DNA from: Candidatus Melainabacteria bacterium
GTDB taxonomy: Bacteria; Cyanobacteriota; Vampirovibrionia; Gastranaerophilales; Gastranaerophilaceae
Reading direction: 5' to 3'
Assembly (NCBI GenBank): GCA_022009935.1
Contig: CP091731.1
Location: 1,736,001 to 1,800,000 of the forward strand
DNA length: 64,000 bases
The notes below the pieces were generated by a model. The model saw only the letters and a program-made list of their open reading frames with translations, did not search any database and was not told where the DNA came from. Made by a program: the position numbers and the translations under genes. Position 1 is the stretch's first letter; each line of letters starts with the position of its first letter. This document shows positions 11,642 to 23,939 of this stretch, piece by piece.

Positions 11642-11972
11642 ATTCCTTTTACCTTTTGTTAAATTTAATTATATTAACTTTAAACAATATAAAATCATAT
11701 ATATAAATTAAGTTTATATAATCCATGTAAATTTATAAATATTATTGTAATAAAAACATGCTAAAGTGCAAACATAATTTAAAGTTTTATTAAAAATGTG
11801 AATTTTTGTAAAAAATTCAAAAAAAAGGCAAATTTTACAACAAATTTGATTTCTTTTATTATAATAAGAGTAGGAAATTTAACTTGCATTATTGTGTTAT
11901 AAATTTGCCGAAATGTGGAATATATAATAATGTGAGTGAAAAAACAGATAAAAATCAGGAGATAAATTCATT
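11642..11972. promoter_or_regulatory. Divergent promoter region between tpsB and tpsA
   Basis: No gene is seen in these 331 AT-rich bases. On the plus strand a TATAAT at 11923-11928 lies 44 bases before the tpsA ATG, which has a strong AGGAGA (11958-11963). No convincing -35 is spaced correctly. A GCCGAAAT (about 11908) resembles the -10 of a flagellar sigma promoter but lacks its TAAA partner at the right distance. On the minus strand AAGGT and AGGA precede the tpsB ATG. Confidence 0.45.
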
Positions 11973-14900
11973 ATGAAACGTAGCAAATTCAAGATTAATG
12001 TTGGTTTTAAGAAAGTATTAGCTTCATTCTTGACAATTACTATGTTGGGTTTTTCAAGCTAATATAATGGCATTCGCGACGAACATAACAGGAGTTAATG
12101 GAAATAATGGTGTGTATAATATTAACCCGTCAAGTGTAAAAGGTTCAACCGGGTTCCGTCAATATAAAGACTTCACTCTTGATAGCGGGCACACTGCTAA
12201 TTTGATATTTGGCGGAATAAACAGATTTGTAAATGCAGTTGATAATCAAGTGACAATTAACGGTATATTAAATAGTGTTAATGGAAGCGGTGCATTTGCA
12301 AATGGTAGAGCCATATTTGTTTCACCCAAAGGATTTGTTGTCGGTTCAAGCGGTGTTGTTAATGTTGGTTCATTGGGTGTATATACTCCATCAAGTTCAG
12401 CATATAATTCTTTTAAAAATTTATCAGTTGATAAAATGACAGATGCATTGTTGAATGGTGATGCATATTATGGTAATGGTGCAATAACAATCAGCGGGAT
12501 GATATTAACACGTGAAGCTCTTGATTTAAAAGGAAGTACCGTTAACATAAATAATACTGCAAAAATAGCAAGTGGTATTCTTGATAAAAATACTAACACG
12601 ATGTTGTCGCAAGATAATATAGCAAAAGCATCTTCAGCAGCCAATGCAAGAAATAATGCAACAACATTATTTAACAAACTTGTGAACAGTGGAAAAGCAA
12701 ATTTTTCATCAGATGAATTTGATTTTGCAAACAACAATGGGAATATTACAATAGTTGCTAAGGATGGTATTGCTTTAAATGGTACAACAGTTGCAAATGG
12801 TTCTTATTTTGCGCAAAACAAGGTTTCTGGAAAACTTGAATCTAAACTTGAAGATGTAAAATATATAAATGGTAATTATACATTAAGTCAACAAGGAAAT
12901 GCTGCTCTTGATTCTTTAGGGCAAAATATTGTAAATGGAAATATACATATTGCAAAAGCTGGCAGAAGTTGGTTAAATGTAGGAGGAAAGCTAACAAATA
13001 TAAAAGAAGGTGGAACAACTTATATAGGAAATGAATCATCTACTGCTGGAGCTTTAACTATTACCGGAAAAATTAATACAAAAGGTGACATTAGAATTCG
13101 TCAGAGAGGTCACGTTAATTTAGCAACTAAGGATAATCCATATATTGCTCGTGCTGAAAGTTCTAGTAATCCTGATGGTGAAAGAGGCAAGGCATTATTG
13201 TATATTGGCAAAGATGCTGAAATTAATATAGTGCACGATAATGGTGGAGATACTACTAACAATGCAAAACTGCTTTTATTAAGAGATCATGCTTGATATT
13301 GTTACGTCAAGTGATGCAGATTTTCAATATTTAGGCAAAACTTATGTTTCAGGAGCAGATGTAGAAATAAGAGTAAATGACCGTAATTCTGGTATAGAAA
13401 TGCTTCGAGGTTCATCTATTAAATTTGATCAAAATTTAAATAGAGGTGGAACGCTAAAGATCGTAAACGAAAACGGAACATCTTCGTATGCGCGTAGTCT
13501 ATTGATGTATTCTGATATAGAAGGTAATGGCACAATAGATATAATTAATGAAAATAGCGGTGCTTTGTTAACTGGCTATAACACAATAACTAACAAAACA
13601 GGAGATATAAATTTTATAAATAAAGGAGGGTTTGGTGAAGTTATTGCAAATGCAATAAGTTTAGGCGGTAATAAAATTATTGCAGAAAACGGCAATATAA
13701 ACGTAGAAAATTATAATATGGATAAAAAAATAAGTGTCCATGGTTCAGTTATGGCTAAAAATGGTAATATTACAATTGAACAAAAAGGTGCTAATAACGG
13801 AGGTTTTCTATTAAACTTAAAAGGAAACAAAATATCAGGTACAAGTGGTAATGGTGGTATAATTGTCAATGAAAGTTTTGCCGGAGATGCTTCTGGTAAT
13901 GTTATAATTAAAAATAGTGGTAACAGTGGTATTCAATTTAATACTAAAAGTAGAATAAGTGCTAATGGTAAAACTTTAATTTATGATGATAGTACTGCAA
14001 ATATTACAGCTGGTAACACAATAAATACAAAAGATTTAGAAATTCAAAATATAAATAAAGGGGGTGTGAATTTAAATGGTACCATAAATGCAAATGGTGA
14101 TGTATTGGTACAAAATAATACAACAGGTAAAATAGATATCAAAGGAACATTGAACAATTCTGCGACAAGTGGAACATCCAAAATTGTTAATGAGTCTTCC
14201 AACACCGGTGGTATAAATATAAGTGGGAAAGTTGGCGCTAAAAATGCAACAACAATTACAAACAAAGGAAATAGTTTAATAAATATAACAGGCGATATTG
14301 TTGATAACGTTAATGGTATAACTATTGAACAAACGAATACAGGTGCAAATGGTGGTATATCAATAGCAAAAGGTATAACAACAGACGGCTATTTGACAGT
14401 AGATAATAAAGGGCAAAAAGGTATTACACTTGCTAATGGTGCAAATACAAAAAGTAAAGGCAAAACAACAATAAAAGATACAAGTAATGTTGGTATTAAT
14501 GTTGGAGCTAAGTCTACTATTTCAGCTGGTTCACTTGAAATAAATAAATCAGGAAATGGGGGAATAAATCTGGATGGTACTATTAATTCAGCTGATGATG
14601 CATTAATTACTAATTTGGGAAATGGTGCTACAAACATAAATAACACATTCTCAGCAGGCAATACAACTATTACACACAGCGGTGCTAATGATATTAATAT
14701 TAATGGAAACACAATAACTACAAAAGATTTAACGATTAAAAACACTTCAAGTGGCAATATTAACATTAATAGTTCAAGTGTAATTAATTCAAATGGAAAT
14801 GTTCTTGTTCAAAATAGTACAACAGGTAAGATAGATATAAAAGGAGCGTTGAACAATTCTGCAACAAATGGAACATCCAAAATTGTTAATGAGCCTTCCA

Positions 14901-17900
14901 ACACCGGTGGTATAAATATAAGTGGAAAAGTCGGCACTAAAAATGCAACAACAATTACAAACAAAGGAAATAGTTTAATAAATATAACAGGTGATGTTGT
15001 CGATAATGTTGCTGGTGTAACAATAGAACAAACAAATTCTGGTACCAATGGTGGTATTGTTATTGGAAAAAATGTTAAAACGGATGGAGATTTAACGGTA
15101 ACAAATGTTGGTGCAAAAGGTATTACATTAAACAAAACAGCAAGTACAATAAGCAATGGCAAAACAACAATAAAAGACACAAGTAATGTAGCGATAAATG
15201 CTCAAAACGGTTCAAGTATTCAAGCAGGTTCATTACTTGTCGATAAATCAGGAAAAGGCGGAATAAATTTAGACGGAACAGTTAATTCAGCCGGAGATAC
15301 ACTGGTTGTAAATAGCGGAACTGACAGTATCAATATTAGAAATAGTTTTACAGGTGGAAAAACAACAATATATAATGATGTAAACGGTAAAGATATTAAT
15401 ATAACAGGAGCTTTGACAACAAATGGTGATACAATGATTGTTCAAGGCGGAAGCGGTATATTAAATTTATCAAATTCTCTTAATAATAATTCAAACGGTT
15501 CTACTATAATCAGTAATGTAAATGGTTCTGGCCTTAACGTTGCTAATATATTTACAAATGGTTTCACATTGCTTGAAAATGCTTCTAAAGGTGATATTAC
15601 AATTAATGGTGATATAAATGCTAACAGTGGTGATTTATCAATACAAAACCAAAATTATCAAATCAAAATAAATAAAACAGCTAACAATAATTCAAATCTT
15701 GTAAAATTGAGTCGTGTTGATGCTGATTCTACTAACAAAGACGGTGGTATCATTGCAAATGGATCTTTGAAAGGTAACAATGTATACGTTCAAAATTCAG
15801 GCAATAAAGGTATTGAAACAAATGGAAATATCAATGCTTCGCAAAAATTGATGATTACAACTGATAATGCTGGAATAAACCTAAAATCAGGAAATGTAAC
15901 TGGTAAAAATGTTATTATTTCGGCTTCCAATAAGGCAACAAACGGAATTACTGTAAATGCAAATATCAATTCAGAAGAATTAATGTTGATTGAAAATGCA
16001 GGCAAAGGAAGTATTATTGTTGATGGAACTTTAAATGGCAACAATGGAAAAGTTCTTATTGAAAATCAAACTTATGACATAACAACTCCAAGAACTTCAT
16101 TTAATAATGATTACATTGTTCTTGATGTTAAACGTGTGGATAAACCTGCACAAAATGTTGACGGTGGAATTTTTTGCAAACGGTACAATTTCTGGCGGTA
16201 ATATATTTATTCAAAATGCAGGAAACAAAGGAATAACAACAAATCTTGATGTAATTTCTCAAGATGATGTAATGATAACAAACAACAATGGAAATATTAA
16301 CCTTGTTTCAGGAGATATTTCCGGAAACAATGTAATAGTTTCAAATTCAAATAAAGCAGGTTCTTTGACTGCAAATGCAAATATAAAAGCGACAAACATG
16401 GCATTGATAGAAAATGCCGGCAATGGCAATATGACCGTTGGAGGCAATGTAGAAGGTGCAATTGCATCATTGCAAAAATCAAACTTATGACATTGAAACA
16501 CCTAGAATGGTTGCAGAATCAGACGGATTAATCACACTTGGTGTAAAAAGAAATAATACTAATTCTGCAAATAAAGGCAATGCTCTTGTTACAAGCGGTA
16601 CAATAAAAGGTGATACTGTTTATGTTCAAAATTCAGGTAATGGTGGAATTACATCAAACAGCGATATTGAAAGTACCGGCTCTGTATTTATAACAAACAA
16701 TGGTGGTGCCCTTAAATTAGAAAGTGGAACTATAAACGGCAAAGATGTTACAATTTCTAATTCTAATCAGGCTTCAAATGGCATATTAGTTGGAGCAAAT
16801 GTTAATACAAAAAGAAACGGAAAATTAGTTGTTGAAAATGCAGCTTCCGGTTCCATAACAATTAACGGTAATTTGAATGGTAATGGCGGTTATGTCATTA
16901 TTGAAAATCAAACATACGATATAACAACTCCAAGAACTACATTTAATAATGATTATATTGTTCTTGATGTAAACCGAATAAACAATCCTTCACAAAAAGT
17001 CGATGGAGGAATAATTACAAACGGCACAATTGCAGGCGGTGATGTATTTATTCAAAATGCAGGTTTAAAAGGTATTTCAATTAACAACGATGTATTGTCT
17101 GACAATTTAATGATAACCAATGATAACGGTGGAATTAATGTTGGAAATGTTAATTTAACAGCTCAAAATCGTAATATTTTAATATCAAACTCAAGCAATG
17201 CAACAGGTGGAATAAATATAGCAGCAAATGTTAAAGCCGAAAAAGGTGATGTAGTTGTTGAAAACTCAGGAAATGGCAATATTGAACTAAAAGATACAAG
17301 TTCTTTAACAGGCAAACGAGTTCTTGTTGAAAACCAAACATACGACATAACAACTCCTCGTGTTCCTGAAGGTAACTATATTTTACTTGGTGTAGAACGC
17401 AATAAAATAGCTTCTCCAAATAACAATAGTGGAATAATTGCTAATGGTAAAATTACTGCTGAAGATATTGCATATATTCAAAATTCAGGTAAAAAGGAAT
17501 ATCTGGAAACGGTAATATCAAAGGCTCAGATATTGCAATAACTAACAACGGTGGAGCAATAAATCTAAGCAGTGGTGATATTGAAGGAAACAAAGTTATA
17601 ATATCTCAATCAAATCAAGGCGAAGGTGGTGTAACTATCGGAGCAAATGTAAAAGGAGACGATAGAGTCTTAATCGAAAATGCAGGAAAAGGCGATATCA
17701 CAATTGGCGGTAATGTAAATGGTAAAAAAGTTTCAATACAAAACCAAACTTATGATATTGTAACTCCACAATTTAAACATAACGATGGCTTGATAACTCT
17801 TGATGTAACAAGAATAGACCAAGATTCACCAAATAAAGACGGTGGAATAAAAATCACAGGTAACGTAACAGGAACAGAAGATAATAAAATCCAAAATTCA

Positions 17901-19526
17901 GGTAAAAAAGGAATATCTGGAAACGGTAATATCAAAGGCTCAGATATTGCAATAACCAACAACGGTGGAGCAATAAATCTAAGCAGTGGTGATATTGAAG
18001 GAAATAAAGTTATAATATCTCAATCAAATCAAGGCGAAGGTGGTGTAACTATCGGAGCAAATGTAAAAGGAGACGATAGAATCTTAATCGAAAATGCAGG
18101 AAAAGGTGATATCACAATCGGCGGAAATGTAAATGGTAAAAAAGTTTCAATACAAAACCAAACTTATGATATTGTAACTCCAAGAAATACAGACGATAAC
18201 CCATATATTTCTCTTGATGTAACAAGAATAGACCAAGATTCACCAAATAAAGATGGTGGAATAAAAATCACAGGTAACGTAACAGGAACAGAAGATAATA
18301 AAATCCAAAATTCAGGTGAAAAAGGAATAACTTCTAGTGGAAATATCAAAGGTGGCGATGTTGCAATAACTAACAACGGTGGAGCAATAAATCTAAGCAG
18401 TGGCGATATTGACGGAAATAAAGTTATAATATCTCAATCAAATCAAGGCGAAGGTGGTGTAACTATCGGAGCAAATGTAAAAGGAGGCGATAGAGTCTTA
18501 ATCGAAAATGCAGGAAAAGGTGATATCACAATCGGCGGTAATGTAAATGGTAAAAAAGTTTCAATACAAAACCAAACTTATGATATTGTAACTCCAAGAA
18601 ATGCAGACGATAACCCATATATTTCTCTTGATGTAACAAGAATAGACCAAGATTCACCAAATAAAGACGGTGGAATAAAAATCACAGGTAACGTAACAGG
18701 AACAGAAGATAATAAAATCCAAAACTCTGGTGACAATGGAATAACTTCTAATGGAGAAGTTAAAGGTGACGATGTTGATATAACTAACAACGGTGGAGAT
18801 GTCAACATAAATGGTAAAGTTGATGGAGATGATGTAACAATATCAAATTCGGATAACGGTGGAGATGTTAATATAAACGGTAAAGTTGATGGAAACGATG
18901 TACTTGTTGAAAACAACGGTAGCGGTGATATTAATAATCCTCAAAATGTGAATGGAGATGTTAAAAATCACGAATATGGAATAGAAACACCACGAAACAC
19001 AGATGATGATCCATATATTTCTCTTGATGTTAAACGTAATCCATTCCCACCAAAACCAACTCCTGTTCCAACACCTGACCCAACTCCGGTAATCAGAGAC
19101 AATGATCCAACAAGATTGATTTATGATAAAAAACGTGATGACAGCTTCTTGGAATTGAAACGTGAGTCAATCAGGTACGGAATAAACGGCGATTCTCTAT
19201 CATTGAATTCAGCAAGTAATCATATTCAAAGTATTGTTGATATTTCAAAAACAGGCTTGGCTGTAAAAACCGATGGCAGTTTGAAAATTAACGATGAAGT
19301 AAAAGTAAACTTTGCATACAAAGGCATAGAAGTTGAAGCAACTGCTAAAGTTATGCGAGTTAACCAATCTAATAACATCGCAGGGTTGAAGTTCACAGAC
19401 TTAGATACCTTAACAGCTAATAAAATATTATATCTAAGTATGTTAAATGAAGCTCAAAAAGAACAAACAGCGTCAAACAATCAAAATCAACAGCCTTCAT
19501 TTATGAATGTACTTTCAAAGCTGTAG
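11973..19526 (+). CDS. Giant TpsA filamentous adhesin with C-terminal PilZ domain
   Basis: Secreted partner of the adjacent TpsB. The start at 11973 (AGGAGA upstream) gives a long signal peptide (FKKVLASFLTITMLGFSS) and then the TPS domain needed for export, with TNITGVNGNNGVYNINPSS, VDNQVTINGILNSVNGSG and GRAIFVSPKGFVVGSSG. About 2,000 residues of Asn/Gly/Ser-rich beta-helix repeats follow. From about 15650 to 19030 they settle into a period of about 415 bases, each unit marked NQTYDIxTPR and DGGI. A proline/threonine linker (KPTPVPTPDPTPV) leads to a canonical PilZ domain: RxxxR at 19161-19175, DISKTG (DxSxxG) at 19239-19256, then IAGLKFTDLD. Repeats, linker and PilZ share one unbroken frame (17790-19526), so the fusion is not a frame artefact. 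About 2,510 residues. Breaks near 12058, 13290, 16175, 16490 and 17495 look like consensus errors. Confidence 0.9.
16073..18989 (+). repeat. Tandem ~415-bp repeats inside tpsA
   Basis: Units marked by the TYDI codons begin at 16073, about 16494, 16915, 17341, 17751, 18165, 18579 and 18975, so spacing runs from 396 to 426 bases. The units from about 17530 to 18720 are nearly identical at the base level and differ by a few substitutions, while earlier units are diverged. This suggests recent unit duplication or gene conversion at the C-terminal end. The unit is about 138 codons and stays in frame. Confidence 0.9.
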
Positions 19527-19548
19527 ATTTTGGGGATATATAAAATAA

Positions 19549-19582
19549 AAAATGAGAGTGTAAAAACTCTCATTTTTTTTTA
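19549..19582 (+). terminator. Intrinsic terminator after tpsA
   Basis: Perfect AATGAGAGT and ACTCTCATT arms with a GTAAAA loop, followed by a run of T. It lies 23 bases after the tpsA stop codon and before alaS. Confidence 0.9.
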
Positions 19583-19638
19583 TTTATTTTTTTATAATAA
19601 AATAAAACTAAAGAAGAAATTAAGTATAAGGTGGAAAA

Positions 19639-22290
19639 ATGGAAAAATTAACCGGTGAACAAATACGTAGTATGTTTTTAAATTATTTTAACGAAAAGCA
19701 TAATTGTACAATTGTTAAAAGCTCAAGTTTAGTGCCTGACAATCCTACGGTTTTATTAACAACGGCTGGAATGTTGCAATTTGTGCCTATATTTTTAGGG
19801 TTTGAAAAACCTCCATATAATCCGCCAAGGGCAACAAGTTGTCAAAAATGTGCAAGAGCAGGAGGAAAGGATTCGGATATAGAAAATGTTGGAAGAACAC
19901 CTCGACATCACACTTTTTTTGAAATGTTGGGTAACTTTAGTTTTGGCGACTATTTTAAAAAAGAAGTCATACCTTGGGCTTGGGAATTTGTTACCGAATA
20001 TTTAAAACTTGATAAAAACAGACTTTATATAACAATATACAAAGATGATGATGAAGCGTATAAAATTTGGCATGAAGATGTCGGAATAGAAGAAAATCGT
20101 ATAATACGCAAAGGAAAAAAAGATAATTTTTAAAATTTTGAACCAACCAGACCTTGTAATACTTTGCACTGAAATACATTACGATTTAGGCGAAGAATAC
20201 AAATGTTCTGAAAACTGTTCTGTTGCAACTTGTGAATGCGATAGATGGGTTGAAATATGGAACCTTGTGTTTATGGAGTTATTCCAAGATGAAAACGGAA
20301 ACTTGTCGCCTTTAAAGAAAAAAAAATGTTGACACCGGTATGGGGTTGGAACGTATTGCTATGGTTTGTCAAGGTAAAAGCTCAACCTTTGAAACTGATT
20401 TGCTGATGCCTATTCTAAAAGAAGTGTCAAAATTGGCAAATGTCGACTATGGAAAATCTGAAAAAAACTGATGTTAGCCTTAGAATAATTGCTGACCATA
20501 TAAGATGTTGTACATTTATGGTTTCAGATGGACTTGTTCCCGGAAACGAAGGACGAAATTATGTTTTGAGGATGATTTTACGTCGTGCTTTAAGACATGC
20601 TATGATTCTCGGCATAAAGCTTCCTAGTTTGTTTAATCTTGTTTCTTTTGTTATTGATAAGTATAAAAATGTTTATATTGAATTGGAAGAAAAAAGAGAT
20701 AAAATAATTGAGGTTATAAAAGAAGAAGAAGAAAAGTTTCAAGGTACTCTTCAACGTGGCGAAAAATTGTTAAATGAGCTTTTAAATCAAAATAATAAGA
20801 TTATTAGTGGTGAAAATGCCTTTAAATTATACGATACATTTGGCTTCCCGCTTGAATTGACGGTTGAAATAGCAAATGAAAATAACGTTAAAGTTGATGT
20901 TGACGGTTTCAATCGTTGCATCGAAGAACAAAAACAGCGTGCAAAAGACTCTGCTCAAAAAGTTGTTTTAACTGATGATTTGGTTTATGTTGAAATAGAA
21001 AATAAATTTGACCTACAAATTTTGTTGGATATGAAAATATAAATAACGTTCAATCAAAAGTTATTGCAATTGTTGAAAATAAAAATGATGCAAATGTTTT
21101 AGATATAATTTTGGATAAAACACCTTTTTTATGCAACAAGTGGCGGACAAGCTTGTGATAGTGGCAAAATATTCAACGAAAAATTTGAAGGTTCAGTTGT
21201 TAATGTTTTTTAAAGTGAATAAACTTTTTGTCCATAGGGTTAAAGTTTTAAAAGGTGAAATTAAAGATGGTGAAATTGTTTCATCTCAAATAGATTTGAG
21301 CAAAAGACAAAATACAGCATGCCATCATACTTTGGCACATTTGCTTCAAGCGGCTTTAATTAAAGTTTTAGGCAATGAGGTTCATCAAATGGGCTCACAA
21401 GTTGAAGAAGGAAGAACACGATTTGATTTTTTCCTATTCTCACGCTTTGACTAAGGAACAGTTAATTGAGGTCGAAAACATTATAAATGCTTGGGTCAAT
21501 GCAGGTTTAACTCAAAAAACAGATATAATGGATATAGATGAAGCTAAAAAACAGGAGCAATGGCGCTGTTTGATGAAAAATATGATTCAAAAGTGAGAGT
21601 TGTTAAAATAGGCGATATTTCCTGCGAACTTTGTGGTGGAACGCTATGCAAACAATACAAATGATTTAAAATATGTAAAAATAATACAGGAATGTGCTAT
21701 TTCAAGCGGAGTTCGACGTATTGAAGCTCTTTGTTCCAACTATGCAATCAATTACATCAACGAAAAAGCTTGTGAGATGGATAAGTTGACAGAGTTGCTA
21801 AAAGCAAAGCCGATTGAAGTTTTAAGTCGGGTCAATAAATTAATTGAGGATAATAAAAATTTAGAGAAAAAAAATATCAAATCTTGAAACTAAAATGATT
21901 GAAACAAAAATCACAACGCTTTACAATGATTTTGAAAATTTAAATGATAATGAAGGTAAAATAATATTAAAATATATTTCAGATGTTAATCCTAAATTTT
22001 TGAAGAATGTTGTAGATATGCTAAATGACAAGCATAAAGAAAGTGTCATTGTTTTGGCTGCTTGTGATGAAACAACTAAAAAAGTTTTTGTGATTGTTAA
22101 AATAAATGACAAATATGTATCAAAAGATCTTGATGCCAAAATTGTTTTAAATGAAATTCTTGAAAAATTGAATGGTAAAGGTGGTGGAAAACCAAACTAT
22201 GCTCAAGGTTCAGGAAATTGTTCAAATGATGTTAATCTTGATAAAATATTGCTTGAAATAAAAGAAAAAATTATTTCAAAAATATGCTAA
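19639..22290 (+). CDS. alaS: Alanine--tRNA ligase
   Basis: Charges tRNA-Ala in the cytoplasm. Aminoacylation domain: LTGEQIRSMFLNYF, AGMLQFVPIFLG, the RxTSCQKCARAGGKDSDIENV block, RTPRHHTFFEMLGNFSFGDYF, then GPCTEIHYD across a break and GMGLERIAMV. The tRNA-recognition part has ADHIRCCTFMVSDG. The editing domain has zinc ligands HHTLAHLL and CELCGGTH. The C-Ala domain ends with GGGKPNYAQGSG. About 880 residues, full length. RBS AAGGTGG. At least eight frame breaks (about 20125, 20325, 20450, 21025, 21130, 21430, 21560, 21635, 21885), most in A or T runs. With all active-site motifs present, this is a working gene damaged by consensus errors. Confidence 0.95.
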
Positions 22291-22338
22291 AAAAATAATA
22301 TTAAGAATTGTAACAAAAACGACAAAATATGAAATTTC

Positions 22339-22391
22339 AACTCCCTAGATTTTTTTATATAAGTATATAAATAAAAAAGGGAGTTTTTTTT
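22339..22391 (+). promoter_or_regulatory. Long hairpin: alaS terminator that also contains the next gene's ribosome-binding site
   Basis: AACTCCCT (22339-22346) pairs with AGGGAGTT (22378-22385). The 31 bases between them also pair (T-rich run and TATAT against ATATA and an A-rich run). T8 follows, making an intrinsic terminator. The 3' arm AGGGAG is also the Shine-Dalgarno sequence of the ATG at 22392, 8 bases away. Folding would both end transcription and hide the ribosome-binding site. Confidence 0.75.
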
Positions 22392-22748
22392 ATGGCATTA
22401 GGTTTTAGCGCAGCATCAAATTTTAGACAATCAAACGCACAAGGAACAAATTCGAATAATATAGAAACATCAGGTTCACTAGCTTCGAACAACAACACGG
22501 AAACATCAGGTTCATTGGCAGCACTATTTGTTAATTCAAGTGGTTCAAATGCCCCAACAGGAGTCTATACTTCTTCGACATCATCAAGTGCTTCATCAGA
22601 CACATCAGGTTCAAGCGGTGGTTCATCATCCTCTGCAGGTGGTGATTGTGGTGGCTCAGGTGGTTCATCTTCTGCAAGCAGTGGCGGTTCATCTTCTGGA
22701 GGTGGTTGCTCATCTGGTGGTGGCGGTGGTTTTAGCGCCTGTGTTTAA
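22392..22748 (+). CDS. Ser/Gly/Cys-rich small protein
   Basis: Not recognised. It is an uninterrupted 118-residue frame beginning MALGFSAASNFRQS. A middle part repeats ETSGSLA twice, and the second half is almost only Ser and Gly with four cysteines (GGDCGGSGG, GGGCSSGGGG and a C-terminal FSACV). No typical signal peptide and no charged residues in the last 60. The composition recalls structural or surface peptides and low-complexity linkers; a peptide precursor is also possible. The ribosome-binding site sits in the hairpin just upstream. It converges with the HD-GYP regulator, 8 bases apart. Confidence 0.6.
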   Translation: MALGFSAASNFRQSNAQGTNSNNIETSGSLASNNNTETSGSLAALFVNSSGSNAPTGVYTSSTSSSASSDTSGSSGGSSSSAGGDCGGSGGSSSASSGGSSSGGGCSSGGGGGFSACV

Positions 22749-22756
22749 CAAAAAAA

Positions 22757-23889
22757 TTACTTTTGTATATTTGAATTTTTATAAATATAGCTATACTTTT
22801 TGTAATATTCCTCGGGGTTGTTTTTAGCTTCGAGGATTTCTGCTTGGTTTTCAAACAAAATTTTGGCCAAATTTGGGTCAAACTGAGTGCCTGCACATTT
22901 TTCAATTTCTGATATTGCGATTTCATGTGTTAAGGCTTTTCTGTAAGAACGAGTCGATGTCATGGCATCATAAGTGTCTGCAAGAGCAATAATGCGAGAT
23001 GAAAAAGGTATTTCTTCGCCTTTTAATCCCAAAGGATAACCTCGCCCATCCCATCTTTCGTGGTGAGTTTTGAGCCAGTTTGAGATAATTGCAAGTTTTT
23101 TTTATCCCTGTTAATATTTTTTTCACCTTTTTCAGGATGAGATTTCATAATTGCAAACTCTTCATCAGTCAATCTGCCGGGTTTGCATAAAATATTTTGA
23201 GGTATTCCAATTTTACCAATATCGTGAAGAAGTCCGGCTGTTTCTATTTCTTCAAGCATTTTATCATCTAAATTTAGTTTACGAGCCAATATCAAGGAAT
23301 ACATTGTAACACGCATTGAATGCCCATGTGTGTAAGGGTCTTTGGAGTCAAGCGCGGATGATATGGCTTTTAGCGTGTTATAGAAAAGTTCTTTTAAGTC
23401 TTTGACCATAACAAGGTTTGATTTAGCCAAGTTATATTTTGCAAGTGCTTGATTAACAATAAATTTTAAATCAGATGGTGTGAAAGGTTTTAAAACATAT
23501 TGATAAATGTTACAATGATTAATTGCTTCAATGATGTCATTTGAATCAGAATATCCTGTGAGCAATATTTTAACTATGTTTGGATACTTAGGGGTAATTT
23601 TTTTTAAAAACTGAACGCCTGTCATAACCGGCATAATTTGGTCAGTAATTATAAGAGAAATATTGTCACCTTGTTTTTCGACAATTTCGCAAGCTTCTTG
23701 ACCATTTTGAGCGGTTAGAATAGTATAGCTGGATCTAAATGTTCTGACAAGAAGTTGAAGGTTATTTTCCTCATCATCAACAATTAAAATAGTCGGTTTT
23801 ACAATCATATTATTAAGATTAAACAAACCGTCCAATGAATCTTTTAATGAACTGATATTGTTTTCTGTATTATCATTTAGTGCTTGCAT
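22757..23889 (-). CDS. Response regulator with HD-GYP c-di-GMP phosphodiesterase domain
   Basis: Two-component output protein predicted to hydrolyse cyclic di-GMP. Receiver domain (about residues 33-150): acidic pocket VDDEEN, phospho-acceptor Asp in LIITDQIMPVMTG, KILLTGYS, and the conserved Lys in YVLKPF. HD-GYP domain: GHSMRV, LLHDIGKIGIP, LKPGxLTxEE-like segment, HPEKGE, then HHERWDGRGYPLG and IIALADTYDAMTSTRSYRKA. All metal ligands and the GYP signature are present. About 375 residues. The ATG at 23889 has a GGAAG; an internal Met at residue 28 is an alternative. One frame break near 23100 in a T8 run. The cognate kinase is not in the window. Confidence 0.92.
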
Positions 23890-23939
23890 AATTCTTCCAA
23901 AAATTAATTTTATAAAAATAATTATATCATATTTATTTT

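Noticed and set aside
14044..18916. Long minus-strand ORFs opposite tpsA
   Set aside because: They are hydrophobic mirror frames of the Asn/Gly/Ser-rich repeats, repeat with the same period, and lack ribosome-binding sites.
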